A stretch of 13,310 nucleotides of DNA from Gammaproteobacteria bacterium (GCA_028694565.1 JAQVKR010000026.1:1-13310); one strand, 5' to 3'. Shown: positions 1 through 6,893, counted from the stretch's first letter. A program made the numbers and translations. Notes: generated by a model not told the origin, from the letters alone.

Positions 1-754
1 TCTGCTCCCGCAGCTCGCGGCCGAACTTGGCGCCCATGGACTCGTCGGAGAGGTAGGTGATGTGGCCCAGCATGCGGGCCAGCATCAGCCCGCGCCGGGG
101 CACCACGCCCTGCTCGTAGTAGCGCCCGTCATGGAACTCGGGGTCGGTGAGGATGGCCTGCCGGGCCACCTCGTTGAAGGCGATGTTCTGGGCCGAGAGC
201 TTCGGCGCGGCGGCGATCACCACGGCGTGGGCGATCCGGTCGGGGTAGTCGATGGCCCACTGCAGCGCCTGCATGCCGCCGAGGCTGCCGCCGATGACCG
301 CCGCCCAGCGCTCGATGCCCAGGCTCTCGGCGAGCCGCTGCTGGCTGTTGACCCAGTCCTTCACCGTGACGATGGGAAAGTCCGGGCCGTAGAACTGTCC
401 CGTGGCCGGGTTCGGGGTGTTGGGGCCGGTGGAGCCCTTGCAGCCGCCCAGGTTGTTCACGCTGACCACGAAGAAGCGGTTGGTGTCGATGGGCTTGCCG
501 GGGCCGATGGCCGTCTCCCACCAGCCCGGCTTGCGATCCTCGGGGCTGTGGTAGCCGGCGGCGTGGTGATCCCCGGACAGCGCATGACAGATGAGTATCG
601 CGTTGCTGCGCGCCCCGTTCAGCTCGCCATAGGTCTCGTAGACCAGGTCGTAGCTCTCCAGCACCCGCCCGGAAACGAGCTCCAGCGGCTGGTCGAAGTG
701 CTGTCGGGCCGGCGTGACCAGGCCGACCGAATCGGGGGGGAAGGGCTCGGGCAT
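1..754 (-). CDS. metX: Homoserine O-acyltransferase MetX, N-terminal two-thirds (cut by window edge)
   Basis: Transfers an acyl group from acetyl-CoA or succinyl-CoA to the hydroxyl of L-homoserine, the first committed step of methionine synthesis in the cytoplasm. The frame reads without interruption for 251 residues from an ATG at 754 to the left edge. It is an alpha/beta hydrolase of the MetX family: DSVGLVTP near the start, [13 protein letters not shown] (57-69), [15 protein letters not shown] (77-91), [17 protein letters not shown] (100-116) and the nucleophile elbow GGSLGGMQ with catalytic Ser157. The family is about 380 residues, so the C-terminal third with the catalytic Asp and His lies outside. 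Acyl donor cannot be decided here; many proteobacterial MetX proteins use succinyl-CoA. It follows yggU on the same strand after 105 bp, and metW is the usual next gene. The Shine-Dalgarno is poor (only AGG against the ATG). Confidence 0.95.
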   Translation of the reverse strand, partial: MPEPFPPDSVGLVTPARQHFDQPLELVSGRVLESYDLVYETYGELNGARSNAILICHALSGDHHAAGYHSPEDRKPGWWETAIGPGKPIDTNRFFVVSVNNLGGCKGSTGPNTPNPATGQFYGPDFPIVTVKDWVNSQQRLAESLGIERWAAVIGGSLGGMQALQWAIDYPDRIAHAVVIAAAPKLSAQNIAFNEVARQAILTDPEFHDGRYYEQGVVPRRGLMLARMLGHITYLSDESMGAKFGRELREQ

Positions 755-796
755 CCTGCGTGGAATCAACTGGCCGATGGTGATTGCGAAGGCGAA

Positions 797-825
797 AGTC
801 TAATGGACGCCAATCCGCCCAGCAA
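797..825 (-). promoter_or_regulatory. Weak candidate sigma-70 promoter for metX
   Basis: On the minus strand TTGCTG (825-820) is followed after 17 bp by TAGACT (802-797), about 43 bp upstream of the metX ATG. The matches to consensus are only 3 of 6 and 4 of 6, but spacing and position are right, and a hairpin separates metX from the upstream yggU. metX could equally be read from the upstream operon. Confidence 0.25.
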
Positions 826-838
826 GGGAGGCGGGGCG

Positions 839-856
839 CCGGGAGGCGTCTCCCGG
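839..856 (-). terminator. Hairpin between yggU and metX, terminator-like
   Basis: A perfect 7-bp stem CCGGGAG / CTCCCGG (839-845 with 850-856) closes a 4-nt GCGT loop. It starts 3 bp past the yggU TAA stop codon. No T-run follows on the minus strand, so it could be a partial terminator or a processing/stability element rather than a full intrinsic terminator. Confidence 0.4.
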
Positions 857-859
857 GCC

Positions 860-1171
860 TTAATCCGCCACCGGCAAATCCGCCCGGGATGCCGCATCCA
901 GCGGCGGGGGCAGCTTGCCGGGGCCGGTGACCACCAGGTGCTTCTGCCGTCCCTGCTCGCCGCTGGCCACCCGGACCCGGCTGCGGGGAACCCCGAGCAG
1001 CTTGGCCAGGAACTTCACCAGGTGGGCGTTGGCCTGGCCCTCCACCGGCGGGGCGGTGATGCGGACCTTGAGCCGATCGCCCTGGATGCCGGTCACCTCG
1101 TCGCGGCTGGCGCGCGGCTGGATGTGCAGGAACAGGTGCAGTTCGTCATCCTCCCAGCGGTACCAGCTCAT
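860..1171 (-). CDS. yggU: DUF167 / YggU family small protein
   Basis: A 103-residue cytoplasmic protein of the DUF167 (YggU/UPF0235) family, whose biochemical role is not established. Family signs are the opening WYRWEDDELHLFLHIQPRAS, then DRLKVRITAPPVEGQANAHL (residues 32-51) and FLAKLLGVPRSRVRVASGEQ, followed by GRQKHLVV. The PPVEGQAN segment is the family hallmark. Length agrees with the roughly 95-105 residues of relatives; the extra tail GKLPPPLDAASRADLPVAD is variable. The ATG at 1171 overlaps the TGA of yggT as ATGA, which fixes the start and suggests translational coupling. A much longer frame running upstream through yggT and proC in the same phase is a composition artefact. The yggS-proC-yggT-yggU order is common in Proteobacteria. 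Confidence 0.9.
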   Translation of the reverse strand: MSWYRWEDDELHLFLHIQPRASRDEVTGIQGDRLKVRITAPPVEGQANAHLVKFLAKLLGVPRSRVRVASGEQGRQKHLVVTGPGKLPPPLDAASRADLPVAD

Positions 1172-1752
1172 CCCAGCGCCAGTCCCCGGCCCAGGTCGGC
1201 GATGGGGGCCACCAGCAGGATGGAGGTGAGCTGCAGCAGGATGAGCACCAGCACCGGCGAGAAGTCGATGCCGCCCATGGGTGGCAGCATGCGCCGCGCG
1301 GGCCCCAGCAGCGGTGCGTTGAGGCGGTAGAGCAGCATCGTCACGGGGTGGCGGCCGCCGGGGCTGATCCAGCTCAGCACCACCTCGATGAGGATGCTGA
1401 AGGTGAATATGCGCACCAGGGTCTGGAGCAGTTCCGCGACCGCCCACACCAGCAGCCCGATGAAGCCCCCGGCGTGCCCCAGGACGCCCAGGATCAGGGC
1501 CAGCTCCACCATCTGCAGCACCAGCATCAGCGCCACGCTCGCCAGATCCACTCCGCCGTAGCCGGGAATGAAGCGCCGCAGGGGGCGCAGCACCGGGTTG
1601 GTGGCCTTCACCAGGAACTGGGACAGCGGATTGTAGAAGTCGGCGCGCACCCAGGCGAGCAGGAAGCGCAGCATGACGATGATGATGTACACGCCGAACA
1701 GGGTGCTGATGAGAAAGGTGGCGGCGTTGACGGTATACGGGCTGGTTCCCAT
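1168..1752 (-). CDS. yggT: YggT family integral membrane protein
   Basis: A 194-residue inner-membrane protein with two tandem YGGT repeats. Each repeat pairs a hydrophobic segment with a basic NP/AP-containing stretch: NPLSQFLVKATNPVLRPLRR (41-60) in the first and LNAPLLGPARRMLPPMGGID (134-153) in the second. Hydrophobic segments lie at about 11-35, 69-91, 97-129 (probably one long or two short helices) and 155-175. In relatives YggT has been linked to osmotic stress or cell-envelope and division functions, but no activity can be read from the sequence. The ATG at 1752 is preceded by GAGGTC, a usable ribosome-binding site. It sits 24 bp after proC and overlaps yggU by ATGA, so it belongs to the yggS-side minus-strand operon. 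Confidence 0.93.
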   Translation of the reverse strand: MGTSPYTVNAATFLISTLFGVYIIIVMLRFLLAWVRADFYNPLSQFLVKATNPVLRPLRRFIPGYGGVDLASVALMLVLQMVELALILGVLGHAGGFIGLLVWAVAELLQTLVRIFTFSILIEVVLSWISPGGRHPVTMLLYRLNAPLLGPARRMLPPMGGIDFSPVLVLILLQLTSILLVAPIADLGRGLALG

Positions 1753-1776
1753 GCTCTGACCTCTTCGGGGCTGCGG

Positions 1777-2610
1777 TTAGTCGGGATCCTTGCCCAGGAG
1801 CGCGGCCAGCTCCCGGGACCGGTCCCGGGCGGCCGTGAGCGCGTCGCGGAACAGCTCGCGCAGGCTGCCTTCCTCGAGCACGTTGAGCGCGCGCTCGGTG
1901 GTGCCGCCGGGCGAGGTGACGCGCTGGCGCAGCAGGGAGGGCTCCTCGTCGCTCTCCAGGGCCATCTTGGCGGCGCCGAAGGCCGTCTGCAGCGTCAGCA
2001 GCCGCGCCGTGCGCTCCGGCAGCCCGATCGCCTGCGCCGCGCCCTGCATGGCCTCCATGACCAGGAAGAAGTAGGCCGGTCCGCTGCCCGACAGCGCCGT
2101 CACGGCGTCCATCTGCTCCTCGCTCTCCAGCCACAGGGTCAGGCCCACGGCCCGCAGCACCGACTCGGCCTGGTCGCGCTGGGCGGCCGTCACGGCCGCG
2201 GTGGCGAACAGCGCCGTGGCGCCGCTCTTCACCAGGGCCGGGGTGTTGGGCATGGTGCGCACCAGGGGCACGCCCGCGCCGAGCCAGCGCTGCAGGTCGG
2301 TGGTGCGGATGCCGGCGGCGATGGAGACCACCAGGGTTCCGTGTTCCCGCACCACCGGCGCCAGCTCGGCGGCCACCTTCGGCAGGATCTGGGGCTTGAC
2401 CGCCAGCACCGCCACGCCGGCCCCGGCCGCCGCCTCGCGGTTGTCGTGGGTGGTGCGGACGCCGAAGCGGGCGCGCAGCGAGGCGAGAGCCTCCTCGCCG
2501 GGGTCGCTGACCCGGATGCGCTCCGGGTCGTAACCGTCGGCGATGAGCCCGCCGACGAGGCTGCTGCACATGTTCCCGCCGCCGATGAAGCTGATGATTC
2601 CCTGTTCCAC
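1777..2610 (-). CDS. proC: Pyrroline-5-carboxylate reductase ProC
   Basis: Reduces 1-pyrroline-5-carboxylate to L-proline with NAD(P)H, the last step of proline synthesis, in the cytoplasm. The 277-residue product has the N-terminal Rossmann motif FIGGGNMCSSLVGGL (8-22), then VLAVKPQ, VRTMPNTPALV, and the C-terminal substrate/dimer region with ALSGSGPAYFFLVMEAM and VTSPGGTTERAL. Length and all key motifs match the family. The start is GTG at 2610: the residues EQGIISFIGGGNM fit relatives, and AGGAG lies 7 nt upstream, a strong Shine-Dalgarno. The gene is 248 bp downstream of yggS and 24 bp upstream of yggT. The upstream gap holds the 9-bp-period repeats. Confidence 0.97.
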   Translation of the reverse strand: MEQGIISFIGGGNMCSSLVGGLIADGYDPERIRVSDPGEEALASLRARFGVRTTHDNREAAAGAGVAVLAVKPQILPKVAAELAPVVREHGTLVVSIAAGIRTTDLQRWLGAGVPLVRTMPNTPALVKSGATALFATAAVTAAQRDQAESVLRAVGLTLWLESEEQMDAVTALSGSGPAYFFLVMEAMQGAAQAIGLPERTARLLTLQTAFGAAKMALESDEEPSLLRQRVTSPGGTTERALNVLEEGSLRELFRDALTAARDRSRELAALLGKDPD

Positions 2611-2648
2611 GTCGGACTCCTGGAATAAATATCAAAAGACTTTGAATG

Positions 2649-2668
2649 GACAGGATTCACAGGATGTA
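2649..2668. repeat. 9-bp-period intergenic repeat, left arm (CAGGATTCA CAGGATGTA)
   Basis: Two adjoining 9-bp units, CAGGATTCA (2651-2659) and CAGGATGTA (2660-2668), preceded by GGA. They are the reverse-complement type of the units at 2753-2779, so the two arrays face each other across 84 bp. Right after this arm is a small hairpin, ATTGCC (2668-2673) with GGCAAT (2690-2695). Confidence 0.7.
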
Positions 2669-2752
2669 TTGCCTGTTCCGGACCGCTTCGGCAATGCCAG
2701 GCCGCGAACGGGGAGCGGCAGCAGTGGGGATCATTGTTCCAGGCGCCCTTCG

Positions 2753-2788
2753 TTAATCCTGTCAATCCTGTTAATCCTGTCTATTTCA
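2753..2788. repeat. 9-bp-period intergenic repeat, right arm (TTAATCCTG units)
   Basis: Three tandem 9-bp units, TTAATCCTG (2753-2761), TCAATCCTG (2762-2770) and TTAATCCTG (2771-2779), then a decayed fourth, TCTATTTCA (2780-2788). They lie in the AT-richer part of the yggS-proC gap. Similar CAGGATTAA/CAGGATTGA units occur at 2649-2668 and 11116-11133. Confidence 0.8.
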
Positions 2789-2858
2789 TTTGGTTCATTA
2801 TCTCTATGGCGCTGAATGGGGCCTCCAATGTCGCCGCCCGGTGGCCCGATTGCAAGGC

Positions 2859-3548
2859 TCAGCCCCGGGCGCCGAAGAGATCGGTGCCGATGCGCACGAG
2901 GGTGGCGCCCTCGGCGATGGCGGCCTCGAAGTCGTCGGACATGCCCATGGACAGGGTGTCCAGCGCCAGGCCGTCGCGGTTCAGCGCCGCCAGGGCCTCC
3001 CGCAGCCGGCGGAAGAGCGCGCGTACGGCCTCTTCCCCGGCGCTTCGCGCCGGTGCCGGAATCGCCATCAGGCCGCGCAGCCGCAGCCGCGGCAGCGCCG
3101 CCACGGCCCGGGCCAGGGCCGGCAGGTCCCCGGGATCCGCGCCCGACTTGCTGGCCTCGCCGCTGATGTTCACCTGCAGGCAGACGTTGAGGGGCGGCAG
3201 CGTCTCCGGGCGCTGCTCGCTCAGCCGCCGGGCCACTTTCAGCCGATCCACGCTGTGGACCCAGTGGAAGCGCTCGGCGATGCCGCGGGTCTTGTTGGAC
3301 TGGATGGGGCCGATGAAGTGCCACTCCAGGTCCAGATCGGCAAGGGCGTCCATCTTCTCCAGCGCCTCGCGCAGGTAGCTCTCGCCGAACCGGCGCTGGC
3401 CCGCCGCCGCGGCGGCCCGGATGACATCCGCCGGGCGGGTCTTGCTGACCGCCAGCAGGGTGACGGATCCCGGATCCCGGTTGTGACATACCTCGGCGGC
3501 ACGAATGCGGGCCTCGATTTGTGCCAAACACTCCGCAGTTTTTTCCAT
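2859..3548 (-). CDS. yggS: YggS / PLPBP family pyridoxal-phosphate homeostasis protein
   Basis: Binds pyridoxal 5'-phosphate and balances B6 vitamers and amino-acid metabolism; no enzyme activity is established for the family. The 229-residue product has the fold-type III barrel pattern of alanine racemase N-domains: LLAVSKTRPADVI with the PLP lysine at K36 (the same number as in E. coli YggS), GQRRFGESYLREALEKM, WHFIGPIQSNKTR, VHSVDRLKVARRLS, CLQVNISGEASKSG, LRLRGLMAIP, LSMGMSDDFEAAIAEGATLVRIGTDLFG at the phosphate-binding end. FGES replaces the more frequent FGEN. It is divergent from pilT, as in Pseudomonas. The ATG at 3548 has only a weak ribosome-binding site. Confidence 0.96.
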   Translation of the reverse strand: MEKTAECLAQIEARIRAAEVCHNRDPGSVTLLAVSKTRPADVIRAAAAAGQRRFGESYLREALEKMDALADLDLEWHFIGPIQSNKTRGIAERFHWVHSVDRLKVARRLSEQRPETLPPLNVCLQVNISGEASKSGADPGDLPALARAVAALPRLRLRGLMAIPAPARSAGEEAVRALFRRLREALAALNRDGLALDTLSMGMSDDFEAAIAEGATLVRIGTDLFGARG

Positions 3549-3576
3549 GTGACGCCCGGTCTGTGTAGGCTAAACT
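3549..3576 (+). promoter_or_regulatory. Candidate sigma-70 promoter for pilTU
   Basis: GTGACG (3549-3554, 4 of 6 to TTGACA) is followed after 16 bp by TAAACT (3571-3576, 4 of 6 to TATAAT). It would start transcription near 3583, giving a leader of about 150 nt before pilT. The -35 abuts the yggS start codon. Not proven; other promoters may exist nearer pilT. Confidence 0.3.
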
Positions 3577-3594
3577 GAAGAAACAAAAAGTTTA
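3571..3594. promoter_or_regulatory. Dyad TAAACT-N12-AGTTTA in the divergent yggS/pilT region
   Basis: A perfect 6-bp inverted repeat, TAAACT (3571-3576) and AGTTTA (3589-3594), spans an A-rich 12-bp centre in an otherwise GC-rich segment. It lies between two divergent genes. It could be an operator, or each half could act as the -10 of one of two divergent promoters: AGTTTA reads TAAACT on the minus strand, 41 bp upstream of the yggS ATG. Confidence 0.35.
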
Positions 3595-3595
3595 A

Positions 3596-3699
3596 GGAAC
3601 CACGGCCTCAGTTCCCTGGCGGCCCGGAGCCCGCATTGGCGCTCCGGCGCGCGGCCATGTCGGCGCAGCCCGGGCGCCGCGGGATCACCCGGTGGTTCC
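3596..3699 (+). other. Potentially structured leader upstream of pilT
   Basis: GGAACCAC (3596-3603) is exactly complementary to GTGGTTCC (3692-3699), so the two could close a 104-nt domain. Inside it CCGGAGC (3624-3630) pairs with GCTCCGG (3641-3647), and GGCC arms flank this inner stem. The ORF-free leader ends 35 bp before the pilT ATG. This resembles a folded 5' UTR, but it matches no riboswitch class I recognise, and GC-rich DNA gives such pairings easily. Confidence 0.3.
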
Positions 3700-3734
3700 C
3701 GGCTTGATACGGCATCTCATTTTAGGGGATCTCG

Positions 3735-4772
3735 ATGGACATTACCGAGCTGCTTGCTTTCAGCGTCAAGAACGGCGCCTCAGACCTGCACCTCTCCGCC
3801 GGGCTGCCCCCGATCATCCGCGTGGATGGCGACGTTCGGCGCATCAACGTGCCGCCGCTGGATCACAAGCAGGTCCACGGGCTCATCTACGACATCATGA
3901 ACGACAAGCAGCGGAAGGACTTCGAGGAGTTCCTGGAGACGGACTTTTCCTTCGAGATTCCGGGCGTGGCCCGCTTCCGCGTCAACGCCTTCCACCAGAA
4001 CCGCGGCGTGGCCGGCGTCTTCCGTACCATTCCCTCGCGGGTCCAGACCCTGGAGGAGCTGGGGTTCGGCAAGAACTTCCAGGACATCGCCGACGCGCCG
4101 CGCGGCCTTATCCTGGTCACCGGGCCCACCGGCTCGGGCAAGAGCACGACCCTGGCGGCCATGCTCGACTACCTCAACGAGATCCGCTACCAGCACATCC
4201 TCACCATCGAGGACCCCATCGAGTTCGTGCACGAGAGCAAGAAGTGTCTGGTCAACCAGCGCGAGGTCCACCGCGACACCCTCGGCTTCAACGAGGCGCT
4301 GCGCGCCGGGTTGCGCGAGGATCCGGACATCATCCTGGTGGGCGAGATGCGCGACCTCGAGACCATCCGCCTGGCGCTCACCGCCGCGGAGACCGGCCAC
4401 CTGGTGTTCGGCACCCTGCACACCACCTCCGCGGCCAAGACCATCGACCGCGTGGTGGACGTCTTCCCCGCCGGGGAGAAGGACATGGTCCGCTCCATGC
4501 TCTCCGAGTCGCTGCGCTCGGTGATCTCCCAGACGCTGCTCAAGCGCGTGGGCGGCGGGCGCATCGCGGCCCACGAAATCATGGTGGCCACTCCGGCCAT
4601 CCGCAACCTGATCCGCGAGGACAAGATCGCCCAGATGTACTCGGCCATCCAGACCGGCCATGCCCTGGGCATGCACACGCTCGATCAGCACCTGCTGGAA
4701 CTCGTCAACAAGGGTATCGTGAGCCGTCTTGACGCCCGGGCCAAGGGCCAGGACAAGGAGCTCTTCCGGTGA
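3735..4772 (+). CDS. pilT: Type IV pilus retraction ATPase PilT
   Basis: Hexameric cytoplasmic ATPase that drives pilus disassembly and retraction, giving twitching motility and often DNA uptake. The 345 residues match Pseudomonas PilT nearly end to end: start MDITELLAFS, N-terminal PAS-like domain with ASDLHLSAGLPP, arginines of FRVNAFHQNR (81-90), Walker A GPTGSGKST (130-138), Asp box TIEDPIEFVHESKK (157-170), Walker B DIILVGEMRD with Glu204, His box GHLVFGTLHTTSA (H222, H229) and the PilT-specific AIRNLIRE (288-295), which is needed for retraction in studied homologues. All catalytic residues are present. GGGGA lies 6 nt before the ATG at 3735. pilU follows after 20 bp, so the two probably share a transcript. 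The C-terminal tail (VSRLDARAKGQDKELFR) differs from Pseudomonas, as expected for a variable end. Confidence 0.98.
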   Translation: MDITELLAFSVKNGASDLHLSAGLPPIIRVDGDVRRINVPPLDHKQVHGLIYDIMNDKQRKDFEEFLETDFSFEIPGVARFRVNAFHQNRGVAGVFRTIPSRVQTLEELGFGKNFQDIADAPRGLILVTGPTGSGKSTTLAAMLDYLNEIRYQHILTIEDPIEFVHESKKCLVNQREVHRDTLGFNEALRAGLREDPDIILVGEMRDLETIRLALTAAETGHLVFGTLHTTSAAKTIDRVVDVFPAGEKDMVRSMLSESLRSVISQTLLKRVGGGRIAAHEIMVATPAIRNLIREDKIAQMYSAIQTGHALGMHTLDQHLLELVNKGIVSRLDARAKGQDKELFR

Positions 4773-4792
4773 TGCCCGGGGAGAGGTCGCCG

Positions 4793-5911
4793 ATGGATTT
4801 CGAATCCCTGCTGAAACTCATGGTCCACAAGCAGGCCTCGGACCTGTTCATCACCGTGGGCATGCCGCCGACCGTGAAGGTCCACGGGAAGCTCGTTCCC
4901 GTGGGGCAGAAGCCCCTCTCGCCGCAGCAGGTGCGCGAAGCGGTCACCGGCATCATGACCGAGGAGCAGCGCAAGGAGTTCGCCCGTACCCGCGAGTGCA
5001 ACTTCGCCATCAGCGCCACCGGCGTGGGCCGGTTCCGCGTCAGCGCCTTCCAGCAGCGCGGGGTGGCGGGCATGGTGCTGCGCCGCATCGAGACGCGCAT
5101 TCCCAGCACCGAGGAGCTGCACCTGCCGCCGATCATCAAGAACCTGGCGATGACCAAGCGCGGACTGGTGATCTTCGTGGGCGGCACCGGCACCGGTAAG
5201 TCCACCTCCCTGGCGGCGGTCATAGGCTACCGCAACCAGAACACCGGCGGCCACATCATCACCATCGAGGACCCCATCGAGTTCATCCACCAGCACGCGC
5301 TCTCCATCATCACCCAGCGCGAGGTGGGCATCGACACCGACTCCTACGAGGTGGCGCTGAAGAACACCCTGCGCCAGGCCCCGGACGTCATCCTCATCGG
5401 CGAAATCAGGGCCCGCGAGACCATGGACTACGCGGTGGCGTTCGCCGAGACCGGCCACCTCTGCCTCGCCACGCTGCACGCCAACAACGCCAACCAGGCC
5501 ATGGACCGGATCATCAACTTCTTCCCGGAGGATCGCCGCGATCAGCTGTTCATGGACCTGTCGCTCAACCTCAAGGCGATCGTGGCCCAGCAGCTCATCC
5601 CCACCCCCGACGGCAAGAGCCGGCGGGTGGCGGTGGAGGTGATGATCAACACCCCCCTCATCCAGGACCACCTGCGCAAGGGCGAGGTGCACCTGCTCAA
5701 GGAGATCATGAAGAACTCCACCGAGCACGGCATGTGCACCTTCGACCAGGCCCTGTTCCAGCTGTTCAAGGCGGGCGAAATCACCTACGAGGACGCCCTG
5801 CACCATGCCGACGCCCCCAACGATCTGCGCCTGATGATCAAGCTCGACAGCGAGAAGGGCGTGGACCGCTATGCCGCCGGCATGGACGGCATCGGCCTGG
5901 TGGAGGAGTGA
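4793..5911 (+). CDS. pilU: Type IV pilus accessory retraction ATPase PilU
   Basis: PilT paralogue that assists retraction, especially under load, and depends on PilT in the species studied. The product is 372 residues from MDFESLLKLM: ASDLFITVGMPP, FRVSAFQQRGVAGMVLRRIE, Walker A GTGTGKST (131-138), Asp box TIEDPIEFIHQH, Walker B DVILIGEIRARET with Glu204, His box GHLCLATLHANN, then MKNSTEHGMCTFDQALFQLF and the PilU-type C-terminus DALHHADAPNDLRLMIKL. I chose the ATG at 4793, not the GTG/ATG at 4769/4772 that overlap the pilT stop. Relatives begin MEFEKLL, and GAGAGG lies 6 nt before 4793, while the eight upstream residues match nothing. The next gene is convergent, so pilTU ends here. Confidence 0.97.
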   Translation: MDFESLLKLMVHKQASDLFITVGMPPTVKVHGKLVPVGQKPLSPQQVREAVTGIMTEEQRKEFARTRECNFAISATGVGRFRVSAFQQRGVAGMVLRRIETRIPSTEELHLPPIIKNLAMTKRGLVIFVGGTGTGKSTSLAAVIGYRNQNTGGHIITIEDPIEFIHQHALSIITQREVGIDTDSYEVALKNTLRQAPDVILIGEIRARETMDYAVAFAETGHLCLATLHANNANQAMDRIINFFPEDRRDQLFMDLSLNLKAIVAQQLIPTPDGKSRRVAVEVMINTPLIQDHLRKGEVHLLKEIMKNSTEHGMCTFDQALFQLFKAGEITYEDALHHADAPNDLRLMIKLDSEKGVDRYAAGMDGIGLVEE

Positions 5912-5977
5912 GGGCGCGGGATCGGGCTTCCGGCCGCCGGGTTCCCGGTCCCCGGTAGGGAGGTCTCCGCCCGCCAT

Positions 5978-6006
5978 GCCGGCGCGCCGGCCAGCGCGGG
6001 CCGGCG
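5978..6006. terminator. GC palindromes at the convergent pilU / pyrK-like junction
   Basis: A 14-bp perfect palindrome GCCGGCGCGCCGGC (5978-5991) overlaps a hairpin with stem CGCCGGCC / GGCCGGCG (5985-5992 with 5999-6006) and a 6-nt loop. It lies between two convergent stop codons (5911 and 6012) and could stop or stabilise transcripts from both sides. Neither side has a T-run, so it is not a classical intrinsic terminator. Confidence 0.35.
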
Positions 6007-6011
6007 GCGCG

Positions 6012-6893
6012 TTACGCCCCGAACACCTGCCGGGCGTCGAACACCGGGCCGTCCACGCACACCCGCTTCATGGCGGGGCCGGCATCGGTCCGGATCTCCA
6101 CCGCGCAGCCGGCGCAGCCTCCCACGGCACAGGCCATGAACTCCTCCAGCGACACCTGGCAGGGGAGGTCGTACTCCCGCGCCAGCCGCGCCGCGGCCTC
6201 CAGCATGGGGTGGGGGCCGCAGGAGAACACCGCCACCTCTTCCCGCCGGGCGGGCTCGAGGGCCTCGAGCCAGGCCCGGGCCAGGTCGGTGACGTAGCCC
6301 TCGAAGCAGCCGGGGTAGCCCTGCCGGCTGGCCAGCCGGCTCGGAACGCCCCAGTCCTCCAGCAGCGGCATGGCGGCGATGACGCCCTCCGGCACGCCCG
6401 GGACCAGCATCCGCGAGGGCCGCGCCTGGAACGGGAAGGGGACCTCGGAGCCCATGATGACGAAGGGAGCCCACGGTGCGCCGCGGCGCTTCAGCTCCTC
6501 GGCCAGGAACAGCATGGGGGGAATGCCCACGCCGCCGCCGATGAGCAGCGTTCTCGGCCGTGCCGGGTCGGGGCTGAAGGGCGTCCCGATGGGGCCCATG
6601 ACGCTGAGGGTCTCGCCGGTCCCGCGCCGGGCGAGCAGGCGGGTGCCCTCCCCGACGGCCTTGTAGAGGAAGTCCACCCAGCCGGCCTGCGCGTCCACCC
6701 GCATGATGGAGAGCGGCCGGCGCATGGGCAGCAGCGGATCGCACTGGAGGTGGGCGAAGCTGCCCGCCCGGGCGTGCGCGGCGATGCGCGGGGCCCGGAT
6801 GCGCAGGATGTGCTGGGCGCCGGGATGGGCCTCGTGGGCGAGGATCTCGCACTCCTCCACGAAGATGGTGTCGCGATGGGCTCTGTCGTTCAT
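6012..6893 (-). CDS. PyrK-like FAD / [2Fe-2S] electron-transfer protein
   Basis: Resembles PyrK, the electron-transfer subunit of NAD-linked class 1B dihydroorotate dehydrogenase, within the ferredoxin-reductase superfamily. In the 293 residues: a beta-barrel FAD domain with RRPLSI (58-63), a nucleotide-binding domain with LLIGGGVGIPPMLFLAEEL (116-134) and FSCGPHPML (223-231), and a C-terminal [2Fe-2S] motif with Cys255, Cys260, Cys263 and Cys279 (CX4CX2CX15C), the PyrK spacing. It is longer than typical PyrK (about 250-262), with extra sequence around 150-215. No catalytic PyrD lies in the window, and most Gammaproteobacteria use quinone-linked PyrD that needs no PyrK. It follows pyrC' after 113 bp. 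The natural partner and substrate are unknown; a different oxidoreductase partner is possible. The ATG at 6893 has no clear Shine-Dalgarno. Confidence 0.82.
   Translation of the reverse strand: MNDRAHRDTIFVEECEILAHEAHPGAQHILRIRAPRIAAHARAGSFAHLQCDPLLPMRRPLSIMRVDAQAGWVDFLYKAVGEGTRLLARRGTGETLSVMGPIGTPFSPDPARPRTLLIGGGVGIPPMLFLAEELKRRGAPWAPFVIMGSEVPFPFQARPSRMLVPGVPEGVIAAMPLLEDWGVPSRLASRQGYPGCFEGYVTDLARAWLEALEPARREEVAVFSCGPHPMLEAAARLAREYDLPCQVSLEEFMACAVGGCAGCAVEIRTDAGPAMKRVCVDGPVFDARQVFGA

Noticed and set aside
755..859. A SAM-type riboswitch before metX
   Set aside because: The gap is 105 bp and shows only one simple 7-bp hairpin next to the yggU stop. I see none of the SAM-I or SAM-II conserved core.
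860..2635. A 591-residue open frame on the minus strand covering yggU, yggT and proC
   Set aside because: Only its last 103 residues (yggU) show a protein family. The rest is Arg/Gly/Ala-rich translation of proC and yggT in the wrong frame, typical of GC-rich DNA.
2611..2858. A small gene or CRISPR-like array in the yggS-proC gap
   Set aside because: The repeat units are 9 bp and contiguous, with no spacers, and no frame there has a start with a ribosome-binding site or family likeness.
3692..4732. A 346-residue plus-strand frame overlapping pilT
   Set aside because: Its Arg/His/Pro-rich translation is the shifted frame of pilT, which has every expected motif.
4769..4792. Earlier GTG/ATG starts for pilU overlapping the pilT stop
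   Set aside because: The eight added residues match no relative, while the ATG at 4793 has GAGAGG at ideal spacing and the family N-terminus.
4685..5977. A 430-residue minus-strand frame opposite pilU
   Set aside because: It is antisense to a fully recognised pilU, and its His/Val/Ala/Leu-rich sequence has no family motif.
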